A stretch of 38,226 bases of DNA, from contig JAOZOM010000002.1 of assembly GCA_029933275.1 (NCBI GenBank), forward strand, positions 1 to 38,226. The letters are read 5' to 3'. Source of the stretch: Anaerolineales bacterium (lineage in GTDB: Bacteria > Chloroflexota > Anaerolineae > Anaerolineales > Villigracilaceae). Positions 20,452 through 30,783 of the stretch are shown here, piece by piece. Each line of letters begins with the position of its first letter. Positions within the stretch are counted from its first letter, which is position 1. The notes beneath the pieces are model-generated. The model saw only the letters and a list, made by a program, of their open reading frames with translations, was not told the origin of the DNA and did not search any database. Made by a program: the position numbers and the translations under genes.

Positions 20452-21398
20452 TGAACCTATCTTTAGTCATCCCGATTTACAACGAAGAAGAAAGCCTCCC
20501 CTTGCTTTTTGACGCGATCCACAACGCCTTAGATTCTCTCTCCCGTACATGGGAAGTGATTCTCGTCGATGATGGCAGCCGCGATAAAAGCCTCGATGTG
20601 CTACGAGACCTCGCGAAAAAAGACCCCAAACATATCCGCGTGGTGGCGTTTCGGCGCAATTTTGGTCAAACCGCCGCGATTGCCGCGGGGATAGACCATG
20701 CAAAAGGTGAGATTATCGTTCTCCTCGATGCTGACCTCCAAAACGATCCCGCCGATATCCCTATGATGCTGGATAAACTGGATGAAGGTTACGATGTCGT
20801 CAGCGGATGGCGTATTAATCGGCAAGATACTTATATCACCCGTACCCTTCCCTCTAACCTCGCCAACGGACTGATTTCACGCGTCACCGGAGTCGAACTC
20901 CATGATTATGGATGCACCCTCAAAGCCTATAGACGCGAAGTCCTCACGGGCTTCCGTCTCTACGGAGAAATGCACCGCTTCATTCCCGTTTTTGCTCATG
21001 CAGTTGGCGCAAAAATTGTCGAAGTCCCCGTTCACCACCATGCCCGCCAATTTGGGGAGGCAAAGTACGGCTTGGAGCGTACCTTCAAAGTTCTTCTCGA
21101 CCTCTTTACCGTCAAATTTCTTCTCAGCTATTCCTCCAAGCCTATCTATCTTTTTGGCGGCACAGGCATCGGCATCATCGCCCTCAGTGCGGCTCTTTTG
21201 ATTTTCTTGGCAATCAGGCGGCTATTTTACGGAATCTCCGTTTTTAGCTCGCCCCTTTTCCCCATTAGTGCCATGTTCTTCATCATGGGTTTTCAATCTA
21301 TCCTCATGGGGTTAATCGCCGAATTACAAGTTCGCACTTATCACGAATCTCAGCATAAGCCGACCTACACCCTCCGCGAAACTATCAATATCGAATAA
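20451..21398 (+). CDS. Glycosyltransferase family 2 (DPM1/GtrB-like)
   Basis: LSLVIPIYNEEESLPLLFDAI, VILVDDGSRDKSLDVL, FGQTAAIAAGIDHAKGEIIVLLDADLQNDP; two C-terminal TM segments. Confidence 0.92.
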   Translation: MNLSLVIPIYNEEESLPLLFDAIHNALDSLSRTWEVILVDDGSRDKSLDVLRDLAKKDPKHIRVVAFRRNFGQTAAIAAGIDHAKGEIIVLLDADLQNDPADIPMMLDKLDEGYDVVSGWRINRQDTYITRTLPSNLANGLISRVTGVELHDYGCTLKAYRREVLTGFRLYGEMHRFIPVFAHAVGAKIVEVPVHHHARQFGEAKYGLERTFKVLLDLFTVKFLLSYSSKPIYLFGGTGIGIIALSAALLIFLAIRRLFYGISVFSSPLFPISAMFFIMGFQSILMGLIAELQVRTYHESQHKPTYTLRETINIE

Positions 21399-22519
21399 TG
21401 CGTATCCTCGTCCTCATTCACGAATACCCACCGGTTGGCGGCGGTGGCGGTCGCGTTGCTCAAGATATAGCGGAGGGATTAACCCAACGCGGACACGAGA
21501 TCGTTATCATCACCTCCCATTTTGGCGATTTGCCAAAAGATGAATTTGTGGATGGAATCCGAATCATCCGCGTCCCTTCGTTACGAAAAGAGGCATTCCG
21601 AGCAGGATTTCCCTCAATGGCTGCCTACCTCCTTTCTGGATTTTGGGCTGGCTTCCGTTTAATCGGCAAATGGCGACCCGATGCGATTCACGTTCATTTT
21701 GCCGTCCCAGCCGGAGCCTTGGCGTGGGCGTTATCGAAGCTCAAAAGAATCCCCTATCTCCTCACCGCGCATCTCGGCGATGTGCCGGGCGGTGCGCCCG
21801 AGAAAACGGGAAAATGGTTCAGGTGGATTTTCCCCCTCAGCAAGCCAATTTGGCGAGACGCGGCTCAAGTTGTTGCCGTAAGCGAATTTACACGTCAGCT
21901 TGCGCTGAAGCATTATCCGGTTGAGATTTCCGTCATCCACAACGGCGTGGATTTAGACGCGCTGAATCCCCATCCAATCCAAATCCAAACAACACCACGC
22001 CTTATTTTTGCGGGGCGGCTGATGAAACAGAAGAATCCTCTTCAAATCATCCGTACGCTTGCCAAGCTCCAAGACCTTGATTGGGAATTTACTTTTCTCG
22101 GTGACGGACCTTTGCGCTCAGATTTGGAGAATGAAATTGCTCGTTATCAACTCGAAAAGCGGATTTCCCTGCACGGCTGGGTCACCCCCGAAGAAGTAAT
22201 TGCCGAGTTTGCTCAAAGCGACATCCTTTTTATGCCCTCTCTTTCGGAGGGGCTACCCGTTGTTGGCGTTCAGGCACTCGCGATGGGTTTGGCTCTTGTT
22301 GTCAGCAATATCGGCGGTTTTGTGGATTTGGTAAACGAGGGCGAAAACGGCTTTTTGGTAGATGAGCCGGGAAAATACGAGGCGCACCTTCGCCGCTTGT
22401 TGCTTGATGCGGAGGAGCTTCTTGCCTTCAGAAAAGCCAGTCGCAAAAAAGCAGAAGAATTTTCACTAGAGAATATCATTACGCATTACGAAGAAACTTT
22501 TTTAAGAAGAGAAAAATGA
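21398..22519 (+). CDS. Glycosyltransferase family 4
   Basis: HEYPPVGGGGGRVAQDIAEGLTQRGHEI, PRLIFAGRLMKQKNPLQIIRTLAKL, DILFMPSLSEGLPVVGVQALAMGLALV. Confidence 0.92.
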   Translation: MRILVLIHEYPPVGGGGGRVAQDIAEGLTQRGHEIVIITSHFGDLPKDEFVDGIRIIRVPSLRKEAFRAGFPSMAAYLLSGFWAGFRLIGKWRPDAIHVHFAVPAGALAWALSKLKRIPYLLTAHLGDVPGGAPEKTGKWFRWIFPLSKPIWRDAAQVVAVSEFTRQLALKHYPVEISVIHNGVDLDALNPHPIQIQTTPRLIFAGRLMKQKNPLQIIRTLAKLQDLDWEFTFLGDGPLRSDLENEIARYQLEKRISLHGWVTPEEVIAEFAQSDILFMPSLSEGLPVVGVQALAMGLALVVSNIGGFVDLVNEGENGFLVDEPGKYEAHLRRLLLDAEELLAFRKASRKKAEEFSLENIITHYEETFLRREK

Positions 22520-23472
22520 CAACTCATCCCAAAAATTTTGCTGCAATTGGTGTTGCGGGTTATATTGCCCCTCGCCACCTAAAAGCCATCCAAGATACGG
22601 GCAATAAACTAATTGCCGCTACTGATATTACTGATTCTGTTGGTATTTTGGACCGGTATACTCAAGATGTGCGCTTCTTCACCGAGATTGAGCGGTTCGA
22701 CCGTCATCTCGAAAAACTGCGCCATCGCTCCGAAGAGGAGCGCGTTCACTACGTTAGCATTATGACCCCGAATTACCTCCACGATGCCCATTGCCGCCTC
22801 GCTCTTCGTATAGGCGCAACCGCGATTTGCGAAAAGCCGCTCGTCATCAACCCGTGGAATATAGACCAACTTGCTCATGTTGAAGAGGAATATGAGGGCA
22901 AAATAAATACGATTTTGCAATTGCGTGTTCATCCCGCACTGATTGCGCTTAAAAAGAAATTAGATGCGGACTCTTCGGGCAAGCAACATGATGTTTTGTT
23001 GAGTTATGTTACCTCGCGCGGACCTTGGTATCACGTCTCGTGGAAAGGGGATTACGAAAAATCGGGCGGCGTAGCCACCAATATCGGCATACATTTCTTT
23101 GATATGCTCCAATGGCTTTTTGGCAAACCCGACATGCTCAAAGTCTATCGTAATGAGTCGACTAGCATGTCAGGTTTTATCGAATTTGAACGCGCTCAGG
23201 TGCGTTGGTTTCTCTCTGTAGATGAGAATGATCTCCCCATCCCGATTGAGTCGGGTAAACCGAAAACCTACCGCTCGATTACCGTAGATGGCGATGAAAT
23301 TGAATTTTCGGGCGGATTTACCGATTTGCACACCGTTGTTTACGAGCGTACTCTAGCGGGGCAAGGTTTTGGGCTAAACGATGCTCGTCCCTCGATTGAG
23401 TTGGCGTATAAAATTCGCAACACGCCGCTCTCTGCAATTGATGTACTGGCACATCCTTTCTTGAAGAAGTAG
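22516..23472 (+). CDS. Gfo/Idh/MocA oxidoreductase, WbpB/WlbA-like (UDP-GlcNAcA 3-dehydrogenase-like)
   Basis: AAIGVAGYIAPRHLKAIQDTGNKLIAATDITDSVGILD, FFTEIERFDRHLEKL, PNYLHDAHCRLALRIGATAICEKPLVINPWNID. Confidence 0.85.
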   Translation: MTTHPKNFAAIGVAGYIAPRHLKAIQDTGNKLIAATDITDSVGILDRYTQDVRFFTEIERFDRHLEKLRHRSEEERVHYVSIMTPNYLHDAHCRLALRIGATAICEKPLVINPWNIDQLAHVEEEYEGKINTILQLRVHPALIALKKKLDADSSGKQHDVLLSYVTSRGPWYHVSWKGDYEKSGGVATNIGIHFFDMLQWLFGKPDMLKVYRNESTSMSGFIEFERAQVRWFLSVDENDLPIPIESGKPKTYRSITVDGDEIEFSGGFTDLHTVVYERTLAGQGFGLNDARPSIELAYKIRNTPLSAIDVLAHPFLKK

Positions 23473-23560
23473 CTTACTCTTTTCCTCCTCCCACACCTCC
23501 CTAAAGTAGACGAAATCAACCGCCTCGTGTATGATGTTACTATAATGATAGGAGAAAATC

Positions 23561-24460
23561 ATGGATTTCGGAAAAATTCTTAAAAACGCATGGAAAACTG
23601 TTTGGACGCATAAGGTTCTTTTTTATTTTGGTTTCTTAATGGGGATTCCAAGTATCTTGATGGGAATCATTATGGGGGGCATCTTCTTTTTCCTGACCGA
23701 AGATAATATCTTCGCTTTTGTTGACCATCCGGAGAGGACACCTCTTTTTCTTATTTTATACTTCGCCTTTATCATCATCTTTATCATTTTTTCCTATGTG
23801 ATGACAACTTTAAGTTTCGCCGGTGTTTTTAAGGGGACATTAGACCTGCAAGGTAAAAAAGATAGCTTGTCTTTTAGTGAGTTATGGACTGCCACCCTTC
23901 CCTATTTTGGACGAGTTTTGGGCGTGCTCTTCATCATTTTCCTTGCCATATTTATTCTCGTTATGATTCCTATATTTTTAGGCATCTTTGTTGGTGCGCT
24001 AACCGCGGGAATAGGATTCTTATGCTTGATGCCTCTTTTCTTTTTGATCATTCCTTTGGAACTTGTCGGATATCTTCTCGCATCCGTAGCGATGGCAGCA
24101 ACCGTAGCCGAAGATTTGGGCGTTTTCGATGCGCTTCGGCGCGCGTGGGAGGTGGTTAAGAAAAAATTCTGGATTCTCGTACTGATGACCATCATCCTCG
24201 CCTTTCTCCAATGGGCGGCGAGCATGATTGTGATGATCCCGATGCAATTTGCTCAAATGGCATTGATGTTTTCCTCTGATTTCCTAAATAGCACAGACCC
24301 GAATACCTTTTTTCGCCCCGTCTCTATTCTTATTCTTCTTTTCATGCCCTTAATTGCCCTCGTGCAATCATTGGGATTAACCTATGCCAACGCCGCTTGG
24401 ATGTTGACCTATCTCGAAGTTTCCGCGCCAGAGACGGATGAAATTATCTTTGACGTTTAA
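23561..24460 (+). CDS. Polytopic membrane protein of unknown function
   Basis: Multiple long hydrophobic segments and DALRRAWEVVKKKFW, common in DUF/GDPD-membrane-domain-like proteins. Confidence 0.7.
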   Translation: MDFGKILKNAWKTVWTHKVLFYFGFLMGIPSILMGIIMGGIFFFLTEDNIFAFVDHPERTPLFLILYFAFIIIFIIFSYVMTTLSFAGVFKGTLDLQGKKDSLSFSELWTATLPYFGRVLGVLFIIFLAIFILVMIPIFLGIFVGALTAGIGFLCLMPLFFLIIPLELVGYLLASVAMAATVAEDLGVFDALRRAWEVVKKKFWILVLMTIILAFLQWAASMIVMIPMQFAQMALMFSSDFLNSTDPNTFFRPVSILILLFMPLIALVQSLGLTYANAAWMLTYLEVSAPETDEIIFDV

Positions 24461-24515
24461 TTTTAGCTTACCGAACAATCCCCAGAAATCGCAAAAGAAG
24501 ATACAATTATTGAAT

Positions 24516-26417
24516 ATGCGTAAAGTTATTTTTGCAATATTCTTAACTACTATCCTAGTAGCAGGAGGGTTTCATGCTCGCGCCCAAGAAGCCGCACGAG
24601 TGGAGATCGTCCAAGTAAACGCGGATTCTTTTCCCACGATAACCGCTCTTTTAGACGTATATGATGCGGAAGGTAGGTTTGTCTCAGCTATAGGCGCGGC
24701 AAATATCACCGTCTTAGAAGATGGGCAATCCATCCCCCTCACCGAACTTAACGAGCAAGAAATTGGTGCGCAAATTGTCGTGGCAATCAACCCCTCTCCG
24801 CCGATGGATACGCGCGATTCTCTCGGCATCTCGCGCTATGATCGCGTGGTTGAAAAATTGCGCCTGTGGGCAGAAAATCGTCCCCTTGAGCCGCAAGATA
24901 AACTCAGCCTTGTCTCCACTGCGGGGCCTCTGCTTGTCAACGCGACCCCCAGCGAATGGCGGAACAGCCTCGTCTCCTACCAACCTGATGCACGTGCCGC
25001 CATCCCCAGCTTGCAATCCCTATCTTTTGCTTTAGACTTAATCGAAGGCGAGCAAGATACCCCGCTGGGGATGAAACACAGCATCCTCTTTATCACCTCC
25101 CATCTCCCCGACCAAGCAACTGTTACAGAATTAGAAAATCTTACCGAGCGCGCCCTGCTTCTCAACACGCGCGTCAATGTTTGGCTGATTGATACAGATG
25201 CTTATTTCGCCCATTTCAGCGCAAACTCGCTTAAATCTTTAGCCCTCCAAACCGGCGGCAAATATTCCGCTTTTTCCGGCATCGAAGTTTTACCCGATCC
25301 TGAAAATTATTTTACTCACCTACGGCATCTCTACACCCTCAGCTACGAATCCCGCTTGACAAGCGGCGGCTCTCATCGCATCGCCGTGCAGGTCAAATTT
25401 GGCGAACTTGACCTTCTCTCTCCCGACCAGAGTTTCGGGCTGGATATTCAACTGCCCAACCCCTTCCTCCTCGCCCCGCCCGCACAAATTGTGCGCCAAG
25501 CCCCCGAAGAAGACCCCTATAATACCGAGATCCTCCTCCCTGCCGAGCAAGAAATTGAGTTTCTAGTCGAATTTCCGGACGGGCATCAACGCCCAATCAA
25601 GCGCGCCACCCTTTTCGTTGATGAAGAAATAGTCGCCGAAATCACCTCGCCGCCGTTTGAGAAATTTTACTGGGATTTGGATAAATATATCAGCAGTGGT
25701 GAACATTCTCTCCAAATCGAAGTGGAAGATTCGCTGGGATTAACAAGGATGAGTTTAGGCGTACCGCTCACGATAACCATTATCCAGCCTCCCAGCGGTG
25801 CACTTGCCTTTTTTGGACGGAATGGATCGCTCTTGACCTTAGGCGTGATCACGGTATCCGGGCTTTTTTTGGTGGCAATTCTCTTGGTCGGCGGAAGACG
25901 TAGCCTCCAAACTTTCTCGGAGAAACGAAAAGCAAAAGCGGCATCCCATGACCCGGTTACCCAGCCTATCCCCGCCACCAAACTGGATGAAGGGAAAAAG
26001 AAAGGGCGCGTCCCGATGCCTTTTTCTGGGTGGGCGCGTGGGCAAAAGCAAATTAAAGCCGTAGCTTATCTGACACGTCTTAACGGGCAGGGCAATTCGG
26101 GCGCGGGGACACCGATCCCGCTTACGGGCGAAGAAATGATTTTTGGTTCCGACCCAGTGAAAGTCGCGTTCGTCCTCGATGATCCATCCATCTCTCCCAA
26201 ACACGCAGTTTTAGTCCGCGATGAAGAGGGGCATTTCCGCCTATCCGACCAAAATTCTATTGCAGGGACTTGGGTAAATTTCGAGAAACTTGACACACAG
26301 GGCAAAATTCTGGCACATGGAGATATCATTCATATTGGCATTTTGCGCTATAAATTTGACCTTGCAAAGCCACCTGTTTCAAGATCACCGAAAATTCAAA
26401 TTGAGGAGGCATCGTGA
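24516..26417 (+). CDS. Membrane protein with extracellular VWA-like region and C-terminal cytoplasmic FHA domain
   Basis: Signal peptide MRKVIFAIFLTTILVAGGFHARA; VWA-like ILFITSHLPDQATVTELENLTERALLLNTRVNVWLID; TM LTLGVITVSGLFLVAILLVGG; FHA FGSDPVKVAFVLDDPSISPKHAVLVRDEEGHFRLSDQNSIAGTWVNFEKL. Confidence 0.85.
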   Translation: MRKVIFAIFLTTILVAGGFHARAQEAARVEIVQVNADSFPTITALLDVYDAEGRFVSAIGAANITVLEDGQSIPLTELNEQEIGAQIVVAINPSPPMDTRDSLGISRYDRVVEKLRLWAENRPLEPQDKLSLVSTAGPLLVNATPSEWRNSLVSYQPDARAAIPSLQSLSFALDLIEGEQDTPLGMKHSILFITSHLPDQATVTELENLTERALLLNTRVNVWLIDTDAYFAHFSANSLKSLALQTGGKYSAFSGIEVLPDPENYFTHLRHLYTLSYESRLTSGGSHRIAVQVKFGELDLLSPDQSFGLDIQLPNPFLLAPPAQIVRQAPEEDPYNTEILLPAEQEIEFLVEFPDGHQRPIKRATLFVDEEIVAEITSPPFEKFYWDLDKYISSGEHSLQIEVEDSLGLTRMSLGVPLTITIIQPPSGALAFFGRNGSLLTLGVITVSGLFLVAILLVGGRRSLQTFSEKRKAKAASHDPVTQPIPATKLDEGKKKGRVPMPFSGWARGQKQIKAVAYLTRLNGQGNSGAGTPIPLTGEEMIFGSDPVKVAFVLDDPSISPKHAVLVRDEEGHFRLSDQNSIAGTWVNFEKLDTQGKILAHGDIIHIGILRYKFDLAKPPVSRSPKIQIEEAS

Positions 26418-27517
26418 TTCCTGCTGAACGCGCGCATCTTTTTGTTGCCGCCCTGAGCCATAGGGGAATGAAAAAAGGCAAAAATAACGAAGATCGTTAT
26501 GCGATTTCTTCTTATTATTTGGCAGAGGATGACGATACACCTCTTCTTTTTGCGATTATTGCGGACGGCGTTGGCGGGCATCTTGCCGGCGAAGTTGCCG
26601 CCGAGATGGTGGTGGATTATGTGAGCCAAGCGGTGGCTGAGAGTGACGCAAAGAACCCGTTGACGATTATTGAGCAAGCGGTGATTGGCGCTAGCCAAGC
26701 GGTGAATAATCTTGCGGCGGAAGATGAACGAAAATATGGGATGGGGGCGACTTGCGTCTGTGCGTGGATTATTGATAATCGGCTTTATACTGGTTCGGTG
26801 GGCGATTCGCGTTTATATCTGATGCACGGGGCGACTATCCAACAATTGACAACCGACCATACTTGGATTCAAGAGGCGTTGGATAAGGGGATTTTGACAC
26901 CGGAGCAGGCGCGCACCCACCCTAACGCGCATGTAATTCGACAATATGTGGGTGGAAAAAATCTCCCCCAAGTGGATTTTCGACTTCGTTTACATTCTGA
27001 CCCTGCTAATAAAGATGAGAAGGTAGACGCGAGGCGGAGTAATCAGGGCTTGCCATTAAAAGCGGGGGATACCCTGCTTTTATGTAGCGATGGTTTGACT
27101 GATTTGGTTTGGAATGATGAGATTTTAGAGATTGTTCGTTCAGGAAAAGACCTTGAGAGCGCAGCGAAAACGCTGATTAACACGGCAAATGAGCGCGGTG
27201 GACACGATAATATCACGGTAATTTTATTATCCCTTCCCCAAGACGGGACGAAGCGGAATTTTAAGAAATTTTTACCGTGGATTATTGCAGGTGGAATCAC
27301 TTTGCTAATTGGGCTTGCTATTTTTATTGGATTTGTTTGGCACCTTGTACAGCCGATTGAGACTCTTACGCCAACGGTCACGCCAACTGTTGTAGTAGCT
27401 CCTGAATTATCCCTAACGCCGGAATTCACTACGCCGTCTACGCTGTTTCCATCCCCCACTGAGATTAGTGCAACTTATACCCCCTGGCCCACAAATACGC
27501 CCCAGCCGGTTGAGTAG
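26414..27517 (+). CDS. PP2C-family Ser/Thr protein phosphatase with C-terminal TM and T/P-rich tail
   Basis: LFAIIADGVGGHLAGEVAAEM, GMGATCVCAWIIDNRLYTGSVGDSRLYL, LLLCSDGLTDLVWNDEI, GGHDNITVILL; GTG start overlapping preceding stop. Confidence 0.92.
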   Translation: MIPAERAHLFVAALSHRGMKKGKNNEDRYAISSYYLAEDDDTPLLFAIIADGVGGHLAGEVAAEMVVDYVSQAVAESDAKNPLTIIEQAVIGASQAVNNLAAEDERKYGMGATCVCAWIIDNRLYTGSVGDSRLYLMHGATIQQLTTDHTWIQEALDKGILTPEQARTHPNAHVIRQYVGGKNLPQVDFRLRLHSDPANKDEKVDARRSNQGLPLKAGDTLLLCSDGLTDLVWNDEILEIVRSGKDLESAAKTLINTANERGGHDNITVILLSLPQDGTKRNFKKFLPWIIAGGITLLIGLAIFIGFVWHLVQPIETLTPTVTPTVVVAPELSLTPEFTTPSTLFPSPTEISATYTPWPTNTPQPVE

Positions 27518-27556
27518 ATTCGGCGGTCGGTAAATCAGAAGGGTAGGAAATCGGTA

Positions 27557-27623
27557 ATTAGTCAACCAGTAGGTCAGTAGACTAAGATAAAGAAAAAAGA
27601 CATCCCAAATTAGGTTGACTAAT
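27557..27623. repeat. 11-bp inverted repeat between convergent genes
   Basis: attagtcaacc (27557-27567) / ggttgactaat (27613-27623). Confidence 0.6.
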
Positions 27624-27657
27624 CTATGCGTTATCGCGGAGGCGGTGACGTGTTTTT

Positions 27658-30600
27658 TTAAGGCGTATCTGTCGGAAGGGGAGTCTCGGTTGGGGGAATG
27701 GGGGTATCGGTGGATGTTTCAGTGGGGAGGGGCGTATCCGTTTCGGTGGCGGACTGGGTTGGAGACGGGGTTTCTGTCGGAATGGGAGTTTCGGTGAGCG
27801 TAGCGGTGGGAACGGGGGTAAGGGTAGATGTTGGAGACGGGGTCGCGGTTGGGGTCGGCGTGGGCAAGTTCAAGGTCACGAAAATAATTCGCTCGGCGAT
27901 TGCATCGCCTTTGGCTCCGTGTAGAGTCAATCGCAGAGAAAAATTCCCATTAGATAATTCATCCAGCATATCCCAGGTGGCTAATTTTTCGGTGGTTTTA
28001 TATTCGGCGTTGCTTTCTTCGACCAGCACAATCCATTTTGAGGGAGCTTTTCCTTTGCCGTATTCTAAAGACCAGTTGCCAAAATTGCCGCTGGCGGTGA
28101 CGATGCCGAGAATATTGATGCTCATTTTATCAATCTCACCGCCATCTTTAGGATTGGTAATTTGTAAATCGGGTTGCGGATCGTTTTTATTGCACTCCCG
28201 ATTGGGGGCAAAACTGATTTTTTTCGGGAAACCGTGCGATTCGAGCCAACTTTTTCCGTCATTTGTGCCTAGCCATTTTCGCGCCCAAGAATCTTCAACG
28301 CGCATGACCATTTTTTCTTCGGTGAATTCATTGCAGACAGAAGATGCTTCAAGTCCTGTCCAAGTATCGAGAGTGACTTTGCGCCATAAATCCGCCCCGG
28401 GAGGGAGAGGCAATTGGTCTTCTGCGAAGATTTCGGTTGTTTTTCCGCTTTTGCAATAATTCGAAGGTTCCGTGCCGGAGATGGTACAAATCACTTTGTT
28501 GACAATGCTTTTGGGGCGCGTGAAATCTCGCACAATGCCCCCCGTAACTTTTGGGACAGCCGCTTGCATAAATTGCGACCAAATCGGAGCCGCACCACTC
28601 AAGCCGGTGGAATGAATCATCGGGGTATAGTCGGCATTGCCCACCCAAACACCTACGGCAAGATCGGGGGTATAGCCCATTGTCCAATTGTCGCGGAAGT
28701 CGTTGGATGTGCCAGTTTTCGCCGCGGCGGGGAAAGGAAGATGCAGCGCGGAGTTAGGACCGAACATCCACGTTCGTGCGGCATTATCGGACAAAATAGA
28801 GGAGATTAGGTAGGCGTGTTCCGGACGAAGAACTTGCTCCCCTTGTGGAGGCGTATATTCGTAAATAAGCTCCCCGTTGTGGTCGAGTATTTTGGTAATT
28901 GCTACCGGCGGGATGCGAATGCCCTCGTTCGCCATCACAGCAAAAGCACCCGTCATCTCCAACAAGCTGACTTCGCCGCCGCCCAGCGTGAGGGCGAGTC
29001 CGTAATCGTCGCGAGTGAGGGTGGTGATGCCGAGACCTTCCGCCATTGCAACCATGCCTTCTTTTTCTTCAGTTTCGGGATTATCGTAAATGCCAACAAA
29101 ATCGAGAGTCTTCACCGCGGGGATATTGAAAGAGTTGGCTAAAGCAACGCGCAAAGTAACCGCTCCGTGATATTTGCCATCATAATTGACCGGTTTATAG
29201 GGATCGCGCGGGTCATCGGGATTGCCCGAAGGCGGGAACTCGGAGGGGACATCCCAGATTAGGGTTGAGGGTGTCCAGCCTTTTTTAAACGCGGCGAGAT
29301 AGGTGATTGGCTTAATCGAGGAGCCGGGCTGACGAGTTGGACTGGTTGCCATGTTGACTTGTCCTGAAATGGCGGCGTTTTCAAAATCAGGCGAGCCGAC
29401 CATTGCGAGGATTTCCCCCGTATTCGGGTCTATCGCCACTAATGCCCCGTTTTGGACATTGCTCCCGCTGAGGGCGTTAATTTGGTTTGTGACCAAATTT
29501 TGGGCAATATCTTGCAATTCCGGGACGAGGGTAGTGTAAACGGTGAAGCCGGAGCGATAAATGGTTTGTGCATCGTATTCCTCTTCCAAAATCCCGCGCA
29601 CATAATTGACCCAATGTGGGTAGCGCATGGAGATATTTGGCGGGGAGAAGGTGTGATTTTCAATATCTTCTACCGCTTGTGCTGCTTCTACTGCTCCTAC
29701 GCAAATGCGCTCATCGCTGTTGCTAACTTCGATGCAACCTTTTTCTTCGCTTAAAAGATAGGTGAGAAAAACTACGTCGCGGTGACGGAGAAGAGTCTCT
29801 TCGCGATTGGTGTAAATATCGTGTATCGCAGGCGATTGAGGCAAACCGGCGAGAAAACTTGCTTCGGCTAAAGTGAGCGCATCCGCAGTAGTGTTGAAAT
29901 AAGTTTCTGCGGCGGCTTCAATCCCGTAAGCGAGATTGCCGTAATTGACTTCGTTGAGATAAAGTTCCAAAATCTCATCTTTACTGTAGCGGCGCGTAAT
30001 CTCTGCCGCGAGCATGATTTCGCGCGCTTTCCGCCTATAACTTTGCTCGTAGCGTTCTTCTTGTGAGAGAAGCAACATCCGCGCCAATTGTTGGGTGATG
30101 GTCGAAGCACCGGAGACGATTTTTCCGCTGGTGTAATTTTGCCAAAGCGCGCGCGTCAGGGCGATGATGTCAAAGCCGGGGTGGTTATAAAATTCTTTAT
30201 CTTCGGTTGCAATGGTGGTTGCCACCAAAAGCGGAGAAATATCCTCCAGCGGAATATAGGTGCGGCGTCCCGCGTTGGGATCGAGAATCTCGTAAAGGAT
30301 ATGCCCCTCACTATCGAGGATGCGTGTTGTCTCAAAACTAGATGCGTGTCCTTGTAAATTGTTTACATCAGGTAGAGTTGCCGCGATTTGTTTATATTCG
30401 TAGAGGATATAAGAGCCGCCCGCAATACCCGCTAAAACAATCCCAAAGAGCAAAATGATGATACCGCGTAAAAAACAGCCCCAGTTGACCTTTTTCCCGT
30501 TGAAAAAGTTTTTTCGCTTTGCTGAATTGGGAGGCGGTTGAGTCGGCGGGTGAGTAGGAAGCGGTTGAGAAATAGGGTTAAATGCTGTAGGCGAGACACG

Positions 30601-30783
30601 CGTTGCACCTATATCCACCTCGTCTACGCGTTGGGGGAGGTGGTTGAGTAAATCGGGCTGAGTCTCTTCCAACGCTTCCGCAGGTTGGGAAGGGTAGGGC
30701 GGGACGGGGAAATCTGCCCGCGTTTCCTCTTCGGAGGCAATTAAGCGGTGGAGGTAATCATCTTGGTTTTCGGGGTTTGACAT
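27658..30783 (-). CDS. Class A penicillin-binding protein (GT51 + transpeptidase) with T/P-rich C-terminal tail
   Basis: ATEDKEFYNHPGFD, GASTITQQLARML, RRKAREIMLAAEITRRYSKDEILELYLNEVNYG; GSSIKP (SXXK), AAKTGTSNDFRDNW (KTG). Confidence 0.95.
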   Translation of the reverse strand: MSNPENQDDYLHRLIASEEETRADFPVPPYPSQPAEALEETQPDLLNHLPQRVDEVDIGATRVSPTAFNPISQPLPTHPPTQPPPNSAKRKNFFNGKKVNWGCFLRGIIILLFGIVLAGIAGGSYILYEYKQIAATLPDVNNLQGHASSFETTRILDSEGHILYEILDPNAGRRTYIPLEDISPLLVATTIATEDKEFYNHPGFDIIALTRALWQNYTSGKIVSGASTITQQLARMLLLSQEERYEQSYRRKAREIMLAAEITRRYSKDEILELYLNEVNYGNLAYGIEAAAETYFNTTADALTLAEASFLAGLPQSPAIHDIYTNREETLLRHRDVVFLTYLLSEEKGCIEVSNSDERICVGAVEAAQAVEDIENHTFSPPNISMRYPHWVNYVRGILEEEYDAQTIYRSGFTVYTTLVPELQDIAQNLVTNQINALSGSNVQNGALVAIDPNTGEILAMVGSPDFENAAISGQVNMATSPTRQPGSSIKPITYLAAFKKGWTPSTLIWDVPSEFPPSGNPDDPRDPYKPVNYDGKYHGAVTLRVALANSFNIPAVKTLDFVGIYDNPETEEKEGMVAMAEGLGITTLTRDDYGLALTLGGGEVSLLEMTGAFAVMANEGIRIPPVAITKILDHNGELIYEYTPPQGEQVLRPEHAYLISSILSDNAARTWMFGPNSALHLPFPAAAKTGTSNDFRDNWTMGYTPDLAVGVWVGNADYTPMIHSTGLSGAAPIWSQFMQAAVPKVTGGIVRDFTRPKSIVNKVICTISGTEPSNYCKSGKTTEIFAEDQLPLPPGADLWRKVTLDTWTGLEASSVCNEFTEEKMVMRVEDSWARKWLGTNDGKSWLESHGFPKKISFAPNRECNKNDPQPDLQITNPKDGGEIDKMSINILGIVTASGNFGNWSLEYGKGKAPSKWIVLVEESNAEYKTTEKLATWDMLDELSNGNFSLRLTLHGAKGDAIAERIIFVTLNLPTPTPTATPSPTSTLTPVPTATLTETPIPTETPSPTQSATETDTPLPTETSTDTPIPPTETPLPTDTP

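Noticed and set aside
27698-28459. 253-aa plus-strand ORF (MGVSVDVSVGRGVSVSV...)
   Set aside because: Antisense of the PBP T/P-rich tail; low-complexity artefact.
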